From: Pseudomonadota bacterium
GTDB lineage: Bacteria > Pseudomonadota > Gammaproteobacteria > Steroidobacterales > Steroidobacteraceae
Length of the DNA: 37,435 nucleotides
Assembly (NCBI GenBank): GCA_021807675.1
Contig: JAKBCR010000017.1
Location: 1 to 37,435, forward strand
Reading direction: 5' to 3'
The translations under genes were made by a program, and so were the position numbers. How positions within the stretch are numbered: position 1 is the first letter of the stretch; each line of letters begins with the position of its first letter. Positions 24,441 through 32,611 of this stretch are shown here, one piece after another. The notes below the pieces were generated by a model that saw nothing but the letters and a program-made list of their open reading frames with translations, did not search any database and was not told the origin of the DNA.

Positions 24441-25658
24441 TCACCTCGGCCCGGCGATCGCACGCCTGCCCGTCTGCAAGCCCGGCGGCCGTTGAAGCGC
24501 GGCTTCCACGTTCCGATGGAAATTCTGGGTCCCGATCTCCTGCCGGCCGACCGGGAACTTGGTACCGGGAGGCAGGTGCGACAGTCCGAGATAGCTTTCA
24601 CCCGTCACGGAATAGTCCTCATTGACCACCGCCGCCATGATCGACCTGAAATTTGCGTCGATCTGCTCGAGGTCCTCGGCTGACGGCCTGCCGCTTGGCG
24701 CGAACAGGGTGATCTTGGTCGTCAGGTCACCGACGGATTTCGGAAAGAGCCGATGCATGGTGATGAGCGATCCGGTGCGACTGACCGATCCGAGCGTGAG
24801 GACGGTGTTCGGGAAAATGAGATGCTGCGCCGGCAGGGAGTCCACGTCCCACTCGCTTTCGGGCTTGTCTTTCCATTCATGAATGCTGCGTTGGGGGAAC
24901 GTGAAGCGCTGATGCGGTCCCCACGTCTCGAGCATGCAAAGGTTGTGCGCAAACACACGGGCAAACGTGTCTCGGTGCAACGATGGCAGGTGGTAATTCT
25001 CGAAGTAGGTGTCGATCGTGTATTTCCAGTTCGATCGAACGGTGACTTCGTCTTGCTTGACGGCGACGGCCTGCGCCATCCCGAGCTTCTCGAGCTCCCG
25101 GCCGAATTGACCGAGATGCGCATCGAGATCCATGGTCGAGTCGGGTGTCGCCTGCACGAAGACCAGGCCGTGCCGTTCCTCGGCCGGACACGGTACGAGC
25201 CGCTTTCGATCATCGATCTTGCCGCAGAACTGACCTTCCTCGGGGACGCCTACAGCCCTGCCGGCAGCGTCGAACGTCCAGCCGTGAAAGCGGCAGGTGA
25301 AGCGGCTGGCCTTGCCGCAGGCGTCACGAACCACTCTGGCGCCCCGATGCGGGCATACGTTGAGAAACGATCGCACCCGCCCATCCTTGTCCCTCACGAT
25401 GAGCATCGGGACTGCGACATCATCGAACACCCGGTAGCTGCCCGGCTCGGGAAGATCGCTCGAAACGCAGGCGACCAAAGGCGTTTCCCGAAAAAGCCGC
25501 TGGAATTCCTGCTCATACAGCTGCGGATCGAGGAAGAACGAGACATCGACGTCCATCACCTCCGGCGCAAGGTCCGTCGTGCCCCTTCGGGCAAAATCCA
25601 CGATCTTTCGGGTCAACTCACGACGAAGCTCCCTGAGAACTTGTTCATGGTCGCTCAT
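24441..25658 (-). CDS. Rieske non-heme iron oxygenase, alpha subunit
   Basis: This 405-residue protein has a Rieske site at Cys102-x-His104 (CPHRGA) and Cys122-x2-His125 (CRFHGW). A mononuclear iron site with the usual H-x4-H spacing follows in ENYHLPSLH. The layout matches ring-hydroxylating dioxygenase and demethylase alpha subunits. These need a reductase and often a ferredoxin, and no such gene is in the window. It is unlike the Rieske protein at 6052 in its iron motif and length. It lies 19 bases downstream of a dioxygenase relic and is followed by the FMN-barrel gene. The divergent IclR regulator probably controls it. Confidence 0.93.
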   Translation of the reverse strand: MSDHEQVLRELRRELTRKIVDFARRGTTDLAPEVMDVDVSFFLDPQLYEQEFQRLFRETPLVACVSSDLPEPGSYRVFDDVAVPMLIVRDKDGRVRSFLNVCPHRGARVVRDACGKASRFTCRFHGWTFDAAGRAVGVPEEGQFCGKIDDRKRLVPCPAEERHGLVFVQATPDSTMDLDAHLGQFGRELEKLGMAQAVAVKQDEVTVRSNWKYTIDTYFENYHLPSLHRDTFARVFAHNLCMLETWGPHQRFTFPQRSIHEWKDKPESEWDVDSLPAQHLIFPNTVLTLGSVSRTGSLITMHRLFPKSVGDLTTKITLFAPSGRPSAEDLEQIDANFRSIMAAVVNEDYSVTGESYLGLSHLPPGTKFPVGRQEIGTQNFHRNVEAALQRPPGLQTGRRAIAGPR

Positions 25659-25676
25659 TGGCAGCTCCTACTGATT

Positions 25677-25931
25677 CTAGACCGTCGTCTCCAGGACCGC
25701 GTAGTCGCCCTCCTCGTCCTTCTCGAAGCGTCCGAGCCCGTAATCGCCCTTGATCGTCGTCCGGTGAACGCAGCGGGTCAGATTCGGGTCGTGACCGGTG
25801 ACCGAGTGCAGCATCCGCCAGTTGTCCCAGATCAGCATATCCGTCGCTCGCCATCCATGGTGGTAAGGCCTGATTTTCGCGATCAGGTCCTGGCACACCG
25901 CTTCCAACAGCTCCTCGCCCGCCGACACGTT
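25677..25931 (-). pseudogene. C-terminal relic of a TauD/TfdA-type 2-oxoglutarate dioxygenase
   Basis: The frame ending at 25677 has a C-terminal TauD/TfdA-like end. A MLIWDNWRMLHSV segment and RCVHRTTIKGDYGLGRF, holding the third iron-binding His and the 2-oxoglutarate-binding Arg, fit the family. The N-terminal two thirds, including the HxD iron motif, are missing. Family resemblance begins near 25931; beyond it the frame reads Ser/Pro/Gly residues, and then the sequence becomes AT-rich regulatory DNA. A deletion seems to have fused the tail of this gene to the promoter region of the IclR gene. The full family length is about 280 residues; fewer than 90 remain. Confidence 0.75.
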
Positions 25932-25968
25932 CCGTGCTCCTGCTCCGCCTGGGGGCGAAGAGCTGGAA

Positions 25969-26007
25969 TTTATCACCTAGTGATATTAAAATTCTGAATG
26001 TGATAAA
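25969..26007. promoter_or_regulatory. Three-half-site operator in the IclR-Rieske divergent region
   Basis: In an AT-rich island, TATCAC-CTA-GTGATA (25971-25985) is a perfect palindrome. A third copy, GTGATAAA (26000-26007), is the exact complement of TTTATCAC (25969-25976), forming a wider inverted repeat. It lies 76 bases before the IclR start. IclR regulators usually bind such palindromes between divergent genes and also regulate themselves, so this is the likely binding site. Confidence 0.6.
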
Positions 26008-26082
26008 TATTAGGCGCTGGCAGGATGCCAGTCAAACCCCGTCGCAGGAGTTCTCTCACCTCGAGAAAGATGGAGATGATCA

Positions 26083-26844
26083 ATGGCTGTCAAGCCGAGC
26101 CAGAGCGCCGCACGAGTGCTCGCGGTGCTGGAGAAAGTTGCAGAGCATCAGCCGATCCGTATCAGCGACCTGGCTCGCCTTCTGTCCGAGGACCTGAGCG
26201 CCGTGCAGCGCGCACTGACCACTCTCGCCGGTCAAGGCTGGATCCGTGCCGCCCCGGGCAAGCCCACCCGATGGGAGCTCACCGCCCGAATTCATGCCAC
26301 CGCCCGCATCGGGCGCAACAGTCACGACTTGCACCGCAGAGCGCGGCCTCTGCTGGAAGCGCTGCGAGATGAGACCGGGGAGTCCGCGACACTCAACGTT
26401 CCGGATCACCGCCGGTTCGTTGTCCTGGATGCCGTCGACAGCCGCCACCTTCTGAGAGTTGTGCTCGAGGTGGGCGCCAGCGTGCCCGCGGCGCACAGCG
26501 CAACCGGCCGCGCCGTCCTGCCGTACTTGCCGCGCGAGCGGCAGATAGAATTTTTGGGCGGTGAGCCGGATCGCATGGATGTCGCCGCCTATGCCGCGAC
26601 GCTCGCGCACGGCTATGCCATCAGCAGCAACATCGTGGTCAAAGGCTACACGAACATCGCCGCTCCGATCTTCGAGGCGGACGGGCAGCCGATGGGCGCA
26701 ATTCTGATCTCCGGCCCGAGCGATCGCCTCCCGTCCCCGGACCATGATCGCGTGGGCAGCCTGGTCCGCACCGCGGCTGCCCGGCTTTCCCGCGGGAGCG
26801 CGCCTACCCGCACCCGGCTCAGCCCGGCCCGCGCGGTTGCGTAA
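26083..26844 (+). CDS. IclR-family transcriptional regulator
   Basis: The 253-residue protein has an N-terminal winged helix-turn-helix at about residues 8-65 (SAARVLAVLEKVAEH, then ISDLARLL and VQRALTTLAGQGWI) and a C-terminal IclR effector domain from about 80 to 245 (GVDGYAI-type region reads LAHGYAISSNIVVKGYTNIAAPIF). IclR proteins sense small molecules such as aromatic acids and control adjacent catabolic genes. GGAG sits about nine bases before the ATG. It faces the Rieske-FMN operon across an operator-like sequence and is followed 87 bases later by the nitronate monooxygenase-like gene, so it probably controls both sides. Confidence 0.93.
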   Translation: MAVKPSQSAARVLAVLEKVAEHQPIRISDLARLLSEDLSAVQRALTTLAGQGWIRAAPGKPTRWELTARIHATARIGRNSHDLHRRARPLLEALRDETGESATLNVPDHRRFVVLDAVDSRHLLRVVLEVGASVPAAHSATGRAVLPYLPRERQIEFLGGEPDRMDVAAYAATLAHGYAISSNIVVKGYTNIAAPIFEADGQPMGAILISGPSDRLPSPDHDRVGSLVRTAAARLSRGSAPTRTRLSPARAVA

Positions 26845-26931
26845 GCTCGCCAGCTCGGCTCGCCTCACCGGGCGGTCAGACCGCACGCTCAGCCTCGCCA
26901 CGCATCGAACAGATAGACAGACTGGAATGAC

Positions 26932-27951
26932 ATGGCACTACCCGAAGAGATCCGTGATCAATTGACTTTGCCGGCCATCGCCGCGCCGATGTTCCTCTGT
27001 AGCGGCGTGGAGCTCGCCGCGGCGGCCTGCGAGGCGGGGATCGTGGGCTCCCTCACGCGCAACCACTGTCGCGACATCGAGGAGCTCGAATCGCAGCTGA
27101 AGGCGGTCCGGGAGCGGGTAGAGCGGTTTCGCGATCTCAATCCCGGATGCAAAATCGGGCCTCTGGCGGTCAATATCGCCACTCACATCACGGGTGAGGA
27201 TATGCGCGCCCACCTCGCGCTCTGCAGGTCGTACGGCACGCAGATCGTGATCACCTCAGTGGGTGATCCGACGGCCACGGTGCCGCTGGTCAAGGAAGCC
27301 GGCCTCTTTCACTATCACGATGCGACGTCGCTGCGATTCGCAGAGAAAGCCATCGCGGCAGGTGTCGACGGCATCGTCGCGATCGGTGCCGGCGGGGGCG
27401 GGCACTCCGGCACGATCAGCCATCTCGCCTTCATTCCCCAGGTTCGCATGATGTTCGATGGAGTGCTCGTGCTCGCGGGTGCCGTAAGCAACGGCGCGGC
27501 GATCCGCGCCGCAGAGATCCTCGGCGCCGACCTGGCATACTTGGGAACACGCTTCATCGCCACGCAAGAGGCCTCGGTGCCGGAGGCATACAAGGCCATG
27601 CTGGTCGCCGGAACCGCCGCGGATGTGATCTACACGGATGCGATCAATGGAATTCCCGCCATGTGGCTCAAGGCGTCCATACAGTCGGTCGGCCTCGACC
27701 TGCAGCGAATGCCGAAGCCGCAGAAACGGGGGACCGATCACCTACCACCCGGAGTCACACCGTGGCGGAATATCTGGAGCGCCGGACAGGGTATCGGGCT
27801 CATCCACGACGTCCCGAATGTCGCTGAGCTCGTGCGCCGCCTGCAGGCGGAGTACGTCACCGCCTGCTCGATCCCGAACATGGCCGAAGCCGCCGTTGCC
27901 GCAATGCACACCGAGGTCCACGAAGATGTCCGAGCGCGTACTACGCGATGA
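26932..27951 (+). CDS. Nitronate monooxygenase/2-nitropropane dioxygenase-like FMN protein
   Basis: The 339-residue protein folds as an FMN-binding TIM barrel of the nitronate monooxygenase family. Landmarks are LPAIAAPMFLCSG near the N-terminus, AIGAGGGGHSGTIS (phosphate-binding loop) at about residues 153-166, LVLAGAVSNGAAIRAAEILGA, and YLGTRFIAT. Many members are not true nitronate oxidases and act as FMN-dependent reductases or unknown oxidases. The gene overlaps the enoyl-CoA hydratase gene that follows by 26 bases, so the two are coupled and may act on the same CoA-linked intermediate. Confidence 0.9.
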   Translation: MALPEEIRDQLTLPAIAAPMFLCSGVELAAAACEAGIVGSLTRNHCRDIEELESQLKAVRERVERFRDLNPGCKIGPLAVNIATHITGEDMRAHLALCRSYGTQIVITSVGDPTATVPLVKEAGLFHYHDATSLRFAEKAIAAGVDGIVAIGAGGGGHSGTISHLAFIPQVRMMFDGVLVLAGAVSNGAAIRAAEILGADLAYLGTRFIATQEASVPEAYKAMLVAGTAADVIYTDAINGIPAMWLKASIQSVGLDLQRMPKPQKRGTDHLPPGVTPWRNIWSAGQGIGLIHDVPNVAELVRRLQAEYVTACSIPNMAEAAVAAMHTEVHEDVRARTTR

Positions 27952-28666
27952 TGCCGGGGGCGTTTGTACTCTTACTTTGAACCGGCCGGAAAAGCTCAAC
28001 GCGCTCGATGCGGCCTCGTTTCAGGCGCTCGACGCGCATCTGGCCGACCTGGAGCGGGATGAAGGCAAGGTGGGCTGCGTGGTGCTGCGCGGCGCCGGAA
28101 AAGGTTTCTGCGCCGGCGCCGACCTCGACGCGATCGCCGATGCGATGGCCAATCTGCCGCCGACGTACAAGCCGCGCATCATCGAGCGCCTCGCGGCGCT
28201 CAAGCAGCCTGTGATAGCGGCCGTGCAGGGTGTGTGCTTCACGGGAGGATTGGAGCTTGCGCTCGCCTGCGATTTCATCGTCGCCGATTCTTCCGCGCGT
28301 TTCGCCGATACGCACGGTAAATGGGGGTTGGTCGCCGCATGGGGCCTTTCGCAGCGCTTGCCCCGCCGAATCGGGCCCGCCTCCGCCAAGCGGATGATGA
28401 TGACGGCCTGCGTCCTCGAGGCGCCCGAGGCGAACCGCCTCGGGCTCGTCGATCTGATCGCCCCCGCAGGCGAGCTCGATTCCGTGGTCGGGGCATTCAC
28501 GAAGGAACTCCTGGCAAACAGCTGGTTCACCAACTTCGCCGCGAAGCGAATGCTCCTGGAGACGGAAGGAATGCCGCTCGCCCAAGCATTGGCTTACGAG
28601 CATTTCCATCATCCCGGCCTTGCCCCGGATCATAAGGAGCGGATTGCCGCCTTCCTCCGCCGCTGA
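27926..28666 (+). CDS. Enoyl-CoA hydratase/isomerase family protein
   Basis: The protein is 246 residues from the ATG at 27926, inside the end of the upstream gene. The frame is open further upstream but lacks family sequence there. The crotonase signature is clear: TLNRPEKLNALD near residue 18, the CoA oxyanion loop GKGFCAGADLDAI at about 58-70, and GVCFTGGLELALACDFIVA at about 100-118. At the position of the second catalytic Glu the sequence reads DTHGKWGLVAAWG, where hydratases usually have an E, so it may be an isomerase, hydrolase or lyase rather than a hydratase. It likely belongs to ring- or side-chain degradation. Confidence 0.91.
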   Translation: MSERVLRDDAGGVCTLTLNRPEKLNALDAASFQALDAHLADLERDEGKVGCVVLRGAGKGFCAGADLDAIADAMANLPPTYKPRIIERLAALKQPVIAAVQGVCFTGGLELALACDFIVADSSARFADTHGKWGLVAAWGLSQRLPRRIGPASAKRMMMTACVLEAPEANRLGLVDLIAPAGELDSVVGAFTKELLANSWFTNFAAKRMLLETEGMPLAQALAYEHFHHPGLAPDHKERIAAFLRR

Positions 28667-28667
28667 A

Positions 28668-28698
28668 AGCCCGCTGCGCGGCCGTTACGCAGCAGGCT
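28668..28698. terminator. Hairpin between convergent genes, probable bidirectional terminator
   Basis: AGCC-C-GCTGCG (28668-28678) pairs with CGCAGC-A-GGCT (28688-28698) around a nine-base loop, filling the gap between the stop of the hydratase gene and the stop of the SnoaL-like gene. There is no T-run, so it may act with Rho or only block read-through. Confidence 0.5.
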
Positions 28699-29262
28699 CT
28701 AGAGCCGATCCAGCCAGGATCGAAGCCCGGGGTGCCTGAAACCCAGCACGTCATACGAAGGGTCTTGCCCCGACAATTCACCGCTGACGAAGTTGTCGTG
28801 CTTGAGACGATCCTCCTTGATGTCGAGCGTCCGGGACCAGTCGCGCACGCAAACCCGCTTTGCTATCCTCCAGCCATCCTGCTCACGCCTGAGCGTATCG
28901 ATATACCTACCTCCCAAGAGCGTCAGGATCTCCCCTGCTTTCTCCTCCTTCTGGAGGATGGTCGCCAGGAAATACGTTTCGGCGCCGGCGACATCGCCAC
29001 TGACATTGATCAGTGACTGTCCCAGCAGGTGGCTGCAGACAAAGCCGTCGTCAGCGAACGACTTCATCACGCTCTGCGTGAATTCGCGTCCCGGTCCTTT
29101 GTACCGTCCGTGATTGTCCCAGCTCTCTTCGGCGTAGACACCCGCCATCATGGGACCGTCGCCCCTGTCGCAGCCATGGCAGTAAAGGCTCAAGAGCTTC
29201 CTGATCTCGTGATGATCGAGCAGATCACGAAGACGATCGTTCATGTCATTCGGCGGCGTCAT
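28699..29262 (-). CDS. SnoaL-like domain protein
   Basis: The protein is 187 residues from the ATG at 29262, where CGGAGA lies six bases upstream; earlier in-frame starts are less likely. It is a single SnoaL-4/NTF2-like domain: an N-terminal helix with HEIRKLLSLYCHGCDRGD, the ESWDNHGRYKG strand region, and GGRYIDTLRREQDGWRIAKR at the end. Related proteins act as small hydratases, isomerases or dehydratases, or lack known activity. It is the third gene of an operon with the UGSC-like protein and a 445-residue protein. Confidence 0.82.
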   Translation of the reverse strand: MTPPNDMNDRLRDLLDHHEIRKLLSLYCHGCDRGDGPMMAGVYAEESWDNHGRYKGPGREFTQSVMKSFADDGFVCSHLLGQSLINVSGDVAGAETYFLATILQKEEKAGEILTLLGGRYIDTLRREQDGWRIAKRVCVRDWSRTLDIKEDRLKHDNFVSGELSGQDPSYDVLGFRHPGLRSWLDRL

Positions 29263-29290
29263 GAGTTCTCCGGTATCGGTATGCCAAGAT

Positions 29291-30628
29291 TCAATGATCT
29301 TTCGGGTACTCCAGGACAAAGCTCGGAGGCGCCGCCGAAGAGGCAGCACGCAGCGCCTCTTCGACGTACCGGCGCATGATGTCCTTCGATACGAGGCAAT
29401 CGGCGCAGACCGAGGATTCGGCGTCGATGCGAGCGATCAGGTGGTTTCCGCCCTCGATGCGCAGGGAGAGTGCATAACCGTCGGCGGCGAGCATGGCGCG
29501 CAGCGGCTCCAAGGCCTGGACGATCGCGGGCGATACCGTGGATGCGGCTTCACGGAACCTGATCCGGCGCGTGATCGCCTTGGCCGGACCGCCCCCGCCA
29601 TAGAGATAATACGGCCAACTGCCAGCCGGACCACCGCATACGGTCACCAGGAGATCCTGAGGCCCGGGCGAGCCTGCCATGGCGAGGAAGCGCTCCTCGT
29701 CGCCCGGCTCCACCGGCTCGAAGCGCCTGCGCTGCAGGGTGACTTTCCATCCGTTTGACTTGACCCAGGCAACAGAGCGGCGCGTGCGCTCATACAGAGC
29801 CTGCCGGATGTCAGCCTTGGACCAGCCGGCCTTGGCGAACAGGCGCGCATTCTCGAGCGGCAGCAGCAGCGCGCCGTATCCCTGCTCATGGAGCATTCCG
29901 GCACCGACGACATAATGGGCCATGGTGTCGACCCATTCCTCCGGCGTCTGCTCACCATGAGCGCAGATCCAATGATAGCCTGCGACCATCAGCAGCGTGA
30001 CGGTGCTGTCAGCAGGCTCGAACCCCAGCTCGACGTGCAAGGGCTTGAGGGCCGGATAGGCCTCCTCGTTCTCAACGATGTGATAGCCCGCGTATTTCGC
30101 CGGTTGTCCCATCATCGAGCGATCGAGCACGGGTCGACCGTGCTCCGGTTCGGCACCGCCGGCACCCGGAATCGATCTCATCACGTTGAGCTGGATGAGT
30201 CGGATCGCCCGTCCGATCGTGGAATTAGCCCGGTTTCCCGGACCCAGCATGTTGCCGCTACAGTTCATGCCGAGCGCCTGCCGCACCGGCCCGTTGATGA
30301 TGAAACCCAGCGTGAAGCTGCCGGTCGAGGAATTGACCACATGGATCGGAAAATCCGCATCCAGCATGGCCTCGACGATAGCCACCACGACGGGAAAGTA
30401 GTCGGGCAAGCAGCCCGCCATGACCGCGTTGACGGCGAGCTTCCCGGCGAGAATGGGCAGGCGGCGCTCACGGTAGAAGCCGATCCGGTCCTCGGCTTCG
30501 AGGCCGGCTGCCTCCAAGAAGCTGGCCACCCGCTCCGGCGTCGGCGGAATGACGGGCAGGCCGTCGGTCCAGCCGTTGCGGTGAAACAGCTCATTGGCCT
30601 CGGCGAAATCGCTGACCTCGTAGCGCAT
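29291..30628 (-). CDS. Conserved protein of unknown function, partner of the UGSC-like protein
   Basis: The 445-residue protein has no domain I can name with confidence. Visible blocks are FHRNGWTDGLPVIPPTPERV near the N-terminus, NAVMAGCLPDYFPVVVAIVEA, NSSTGSFTLGFIINGPV, GMNCSGNMLGPGNRANSTIGRA, and a Cys-pair VCADCLVSKD near the end. No signal peptide or membrane segment is obvious. I recall similar proteins occurring beside UGSC-type redox proteins, but cannot check this here. It begins six bases after the UGSC-like gene stops. The conserved Cys and Asn/Gly-rich middle suggest an enzyme, perhaps with a bound metal or cofactor. No function is assigned. Confidence 0.8.
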   Translation of the reverse strand: MRYEVSDFAEANELFHRNGWTDGLPVIPPTPERVASFLEAAGLEAEDRIGFYRERRLPILAGKLAVNAVMAGCLPDYFPVVVAIVEAMLDADFPIHVVNSSTGSFTLGFIINGPVRQALGMNCSGNMLGPGNRANSTIGRAIRLIQLNVMRSIPGAGGAEPEHGRPVLDRSMMGQPAKYAGYHIVENEEAYPALKPLHVELGFEPADSTVTLLMVAGYHWICAHGEQTPEEWVDTMAHYVVGAGMLHEQGYGALLLPLENARLFAKAGWSKADIRQALYERTRRSVAWVKSNGWKVTLQRRRFEPVEPGDEERFLAMAGSPGPQDLLVTVCGGPAGSWPYYLYGGGGPAKAITRRIRFREAASTVSPAIVQALEPLRAMLAADGYALSLRIEGGNHLIARIDAESSVCADCLVSKDIMRRYVEEALRAASSAAPPSFVLEYPKDH

Positions 30629-30634
30629 GGCCGG

Positions 30635-31171
30635 TCATCGAGATGCGAGAACGATGTCGGGAACCTGCCGCGCGGCGGCGATGGCGCGGTCGCGCAGCTC
30701 GTCGTTGTCCAGGCTGGCGACGGGATGCTCGATCAGTGCCCACCGGATGGCGGGCATGCCACGCAGCGATGCACTGACCTGAACCGCTTCGGTGAAAGGC
30801 GGGGTGCTGACCAGCACGGCGGGGATGCCGCGTTTCTCCAGCTCGATGGCGTTGACGATGCCCGAGGTGCTGCAGGCCCCGCAATCCCCGTTGGCGAGGA
30901 TCACCGCGTCGCAGCGGTCCACCTCGCCCCAGCCGTCCGTGGGCATCAGATTACCCGGATCGTAGATGCCGCGTACGAGCTCGACGCGATAGGTCTTGGC
31001 GAGCTCCTGGGCGATCATCTCCAGGAGTGGAGCGGCGTTGATCTTGCGGTTGTTCCACAGACCGAGCGTTTTGCCGTCGAGAGTATCGAGGCGGCTCGCC
31101 ACGGCGAAAGTCGAGGAAGGATCATCGGCGAGAGGCGCCTGCGTCGGGTCAAGGACAGTCATAAGAGCCAT
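30635..31171 (-). CDS. UGSC-family-like protein with a CGAC motif
   Basis: The 178-residue protein resembles the UGSC (seleno)protein family, in which a Sec or Cys sits in a U/C-G-S-C motif of a thiol-redox-like fold. Here the motif reads GDCGACS (Cys97 and Cys100), with Cys for Sec and Ala for Ser, after VILANG and before GIVNAIELEKRGIPAVLVST. The ATG at 31171 has GGGAGG about nine bases upstream. It is the first gene of a three-gene operon. UGSC proteins have no established activity; a redox or dehalogenation-like role is only conjecture. Confidence 0.75.
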   Translation of the reverse strand: MALMTVLDPTQAPLADDPSSTFAVASRLDTLDGKTLGLWNNRKINAAPLLEMIAQELAKTYRVELVRGIYDPGNLMPTDGWGEVDRCDAVILANGDCGACSTSGIVNAIELEKRGIPAVLVSTPPFTEAVQVSASLRGMPAIRWALIEHPVASLDNDELRDRAIAAARQVPDIVLASR

Positions 31172-31303
31172 TATGGCAAGCCTCCCGATGAGTGCGGCTA
31201 TGCGCTCAGCTGTCGATTCCGCAGATCATCGAGCGCCGCTTGCGCGCCTTCGACGCGAAACGGCTCGATCATCTTGGCTTCGGCACATTCGACATTCTCC
31301 GAA

Positions 31304-31315
31304 TATAGGTCTATA
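31304..31315. promoter_or_regulatory. Palindrome TATAG-GT-CTATA upstream of the sulfotransferase gene
   Basis: Five-base arms are exact complements around GT, in an AT-rich patch about 65 bases before the sulfotransferase ATG and in the divergent gap with the UGSC operon. TATAGAT just after it could be a -10 box. Operator overlapping a promoter is the likely reading. Confidence 0.45.
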
Positions 31316-31378
31316 GATATCGCGCTGACAAGCCAGTCAGCCCGGAGCCCGCGCGAAAAGGACGCGGGAGACACAGGC

Positions 31379-32611
31379 ATGCTCGCCGCCGCATCGATCA
31401 TCGCCGAGGCTGAACGAACGGTCGGCATTGCCGATTCAGACGCTTGCGTACGCGGCAATCTCGAGCGGCTCGTCGACTCGCTGAATCGGGAATTCCCGAT
31501 GTCGCCGAAGGGCGAGATGATGGTCCGCTCGACCCTGCTGATGGACTCCGTCAATCGCCTCCAGGGACTGAAGTGGCTCCAAGATCATCCTGAAATCGCC
31601 GCTGAGCCGATCGAGGATCCGGTGTTCCTCATGGGCCTGCCGCGGTCGGGGACCACCTACTTTCAGTATCTGTTCGATCGCGACCGGCGCTTCCGCCTCA
31701 TTCGCACTTGGGAATCGAGCATGCCATCGCCGCCGCCCGGATCCGACCCGGAATCGGTCACGCGCCGCAGGGCCGCATGGATCGAGCTGCAGAAGGCGCG
31801 CGGTCATTTTGAGGGATTCGAGGCATTGCATCTATACGACGACGACGGATCGGACGAATGCCATGCCTTCCTGGAACAGAGCTATGGCGCGGCCGGACTG
31901 CACAACCTCTACCGGGTGCCGACCTATTTCGATTGGCTGATGGACGAGCTCGACCTCGTCCAGACTTACCGGATCCACAAGCGGCAACTGCAGCTGTTGC
32001 AATGGCGGTCCGAGCGCAAACCCTGGGCGCTCAAATACCCCAACCACGTCATTGGCCTGAACGAGATCCTCGAAGTCCATCCCGACGCGCGCTTCGTGAT
32101 GACCCACCGGGACCCGGCGCAGGTGCTCGCCTCGATCTCGAAGATGACCCACAACCTGCGGAGCAGGCGCTGCGCAGGTCCGGTCGATATGCATGAAGTC
32201 GGTCGCGACATGCTGCACTTCATCCAACGGCACGTCGATCGGATCATGACATTCGACCGCGGTCCATTTGGGCATCGGGTCATCCATATCGATTACTATG
32301 CGCTCATCGCCGACCCCGTGCGTGAAATGCGGATGATGCATCGGGGCCTCGGCATCGACACGCCCGACGATGTAGGCGAGGCGGTCAGCGCCTGGTGCGC
32401 GGCCAACCCAAAGAACGCGCGAGGCCGCAACGACTATTCTCTGGCGCAGTATGGCCTGGACGCGGCGTCGGTCGCCGAACGGTTCACCGCCTACATGCGC
32501 CGCTTCGACGTGCCGCCCGAGCGTGAGGGCCTCGCACGCGCCGGGACCTTGCCTTCCGGGCCGGTACACGCCGGAAATCCGGGATCAAATGATCCGGTCA
32601 GCGCGCCGTGA
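31379..32611 (+). CDS. Sulfotransferase-family protein
   Basis: The protein is 410 residues from the ATG at 31379, with GGGAG nine bases before it. The same frame runs far upstream, but that part is antisense to the UGSC operon and is not real. The 5'-phosphosulfate loop GLPRSGTTYFQYLF lies at residues 86-99, and VMTHRDPAQVLASI holds the 3'-phosphate-binding Arg/Ser region. Such enzymes move sulfate from PAPS to an alcohol, sugar or lipid; some relatives in degradative clusters act on steroid-like compounds. Its 3' end overlaps the convergent SnoaL-like gene by 14 bases. Confidence 0.9.
   Translation: MLAAASIIAEAERTVGIADSDACVRGNLERLVDSLNREFPMSPKGEMMVRSTLLMDSVNRLQGLKWLQDHPEIAAEPIEDPVFLMGLPRSGTTYFQYLFDRDRRFRLIRTWESSMPSPPPGSDPESVTRRRAAWIELQKARGHFEGFEALHLYDDDGSDECHAFLEQSYGAAGLHNLYRVPTYFDWLMDELDLVQTYRIHKRQLQLLQWRSERKPWALKYPNHVIGLNEILEVHPDARFVMTHRDPAQVLASISKMTHNLRSRRCAGPVDMHEVGRDMLHFIQRHVDRIMTFDRGPFGHRVIHIDYYALIADPVREMRMMHRGLGIDTPDDVGEAVSAWCAANPKNARGRNDYSLAQYGLDAASVAERFTAYMRRFDVPPEREGLARAGTLPSGPVHAGNPGSNDPVSAP

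Noticed and set aside
29888-31378. Long rightward open frame (about 497 codons) leading into the sulfotransferase
   Set aside because: It is antisense to the UGSC-like and 445-residue genes and owes its openness to high GC. Family sequence begins only at the ATG at 31379.
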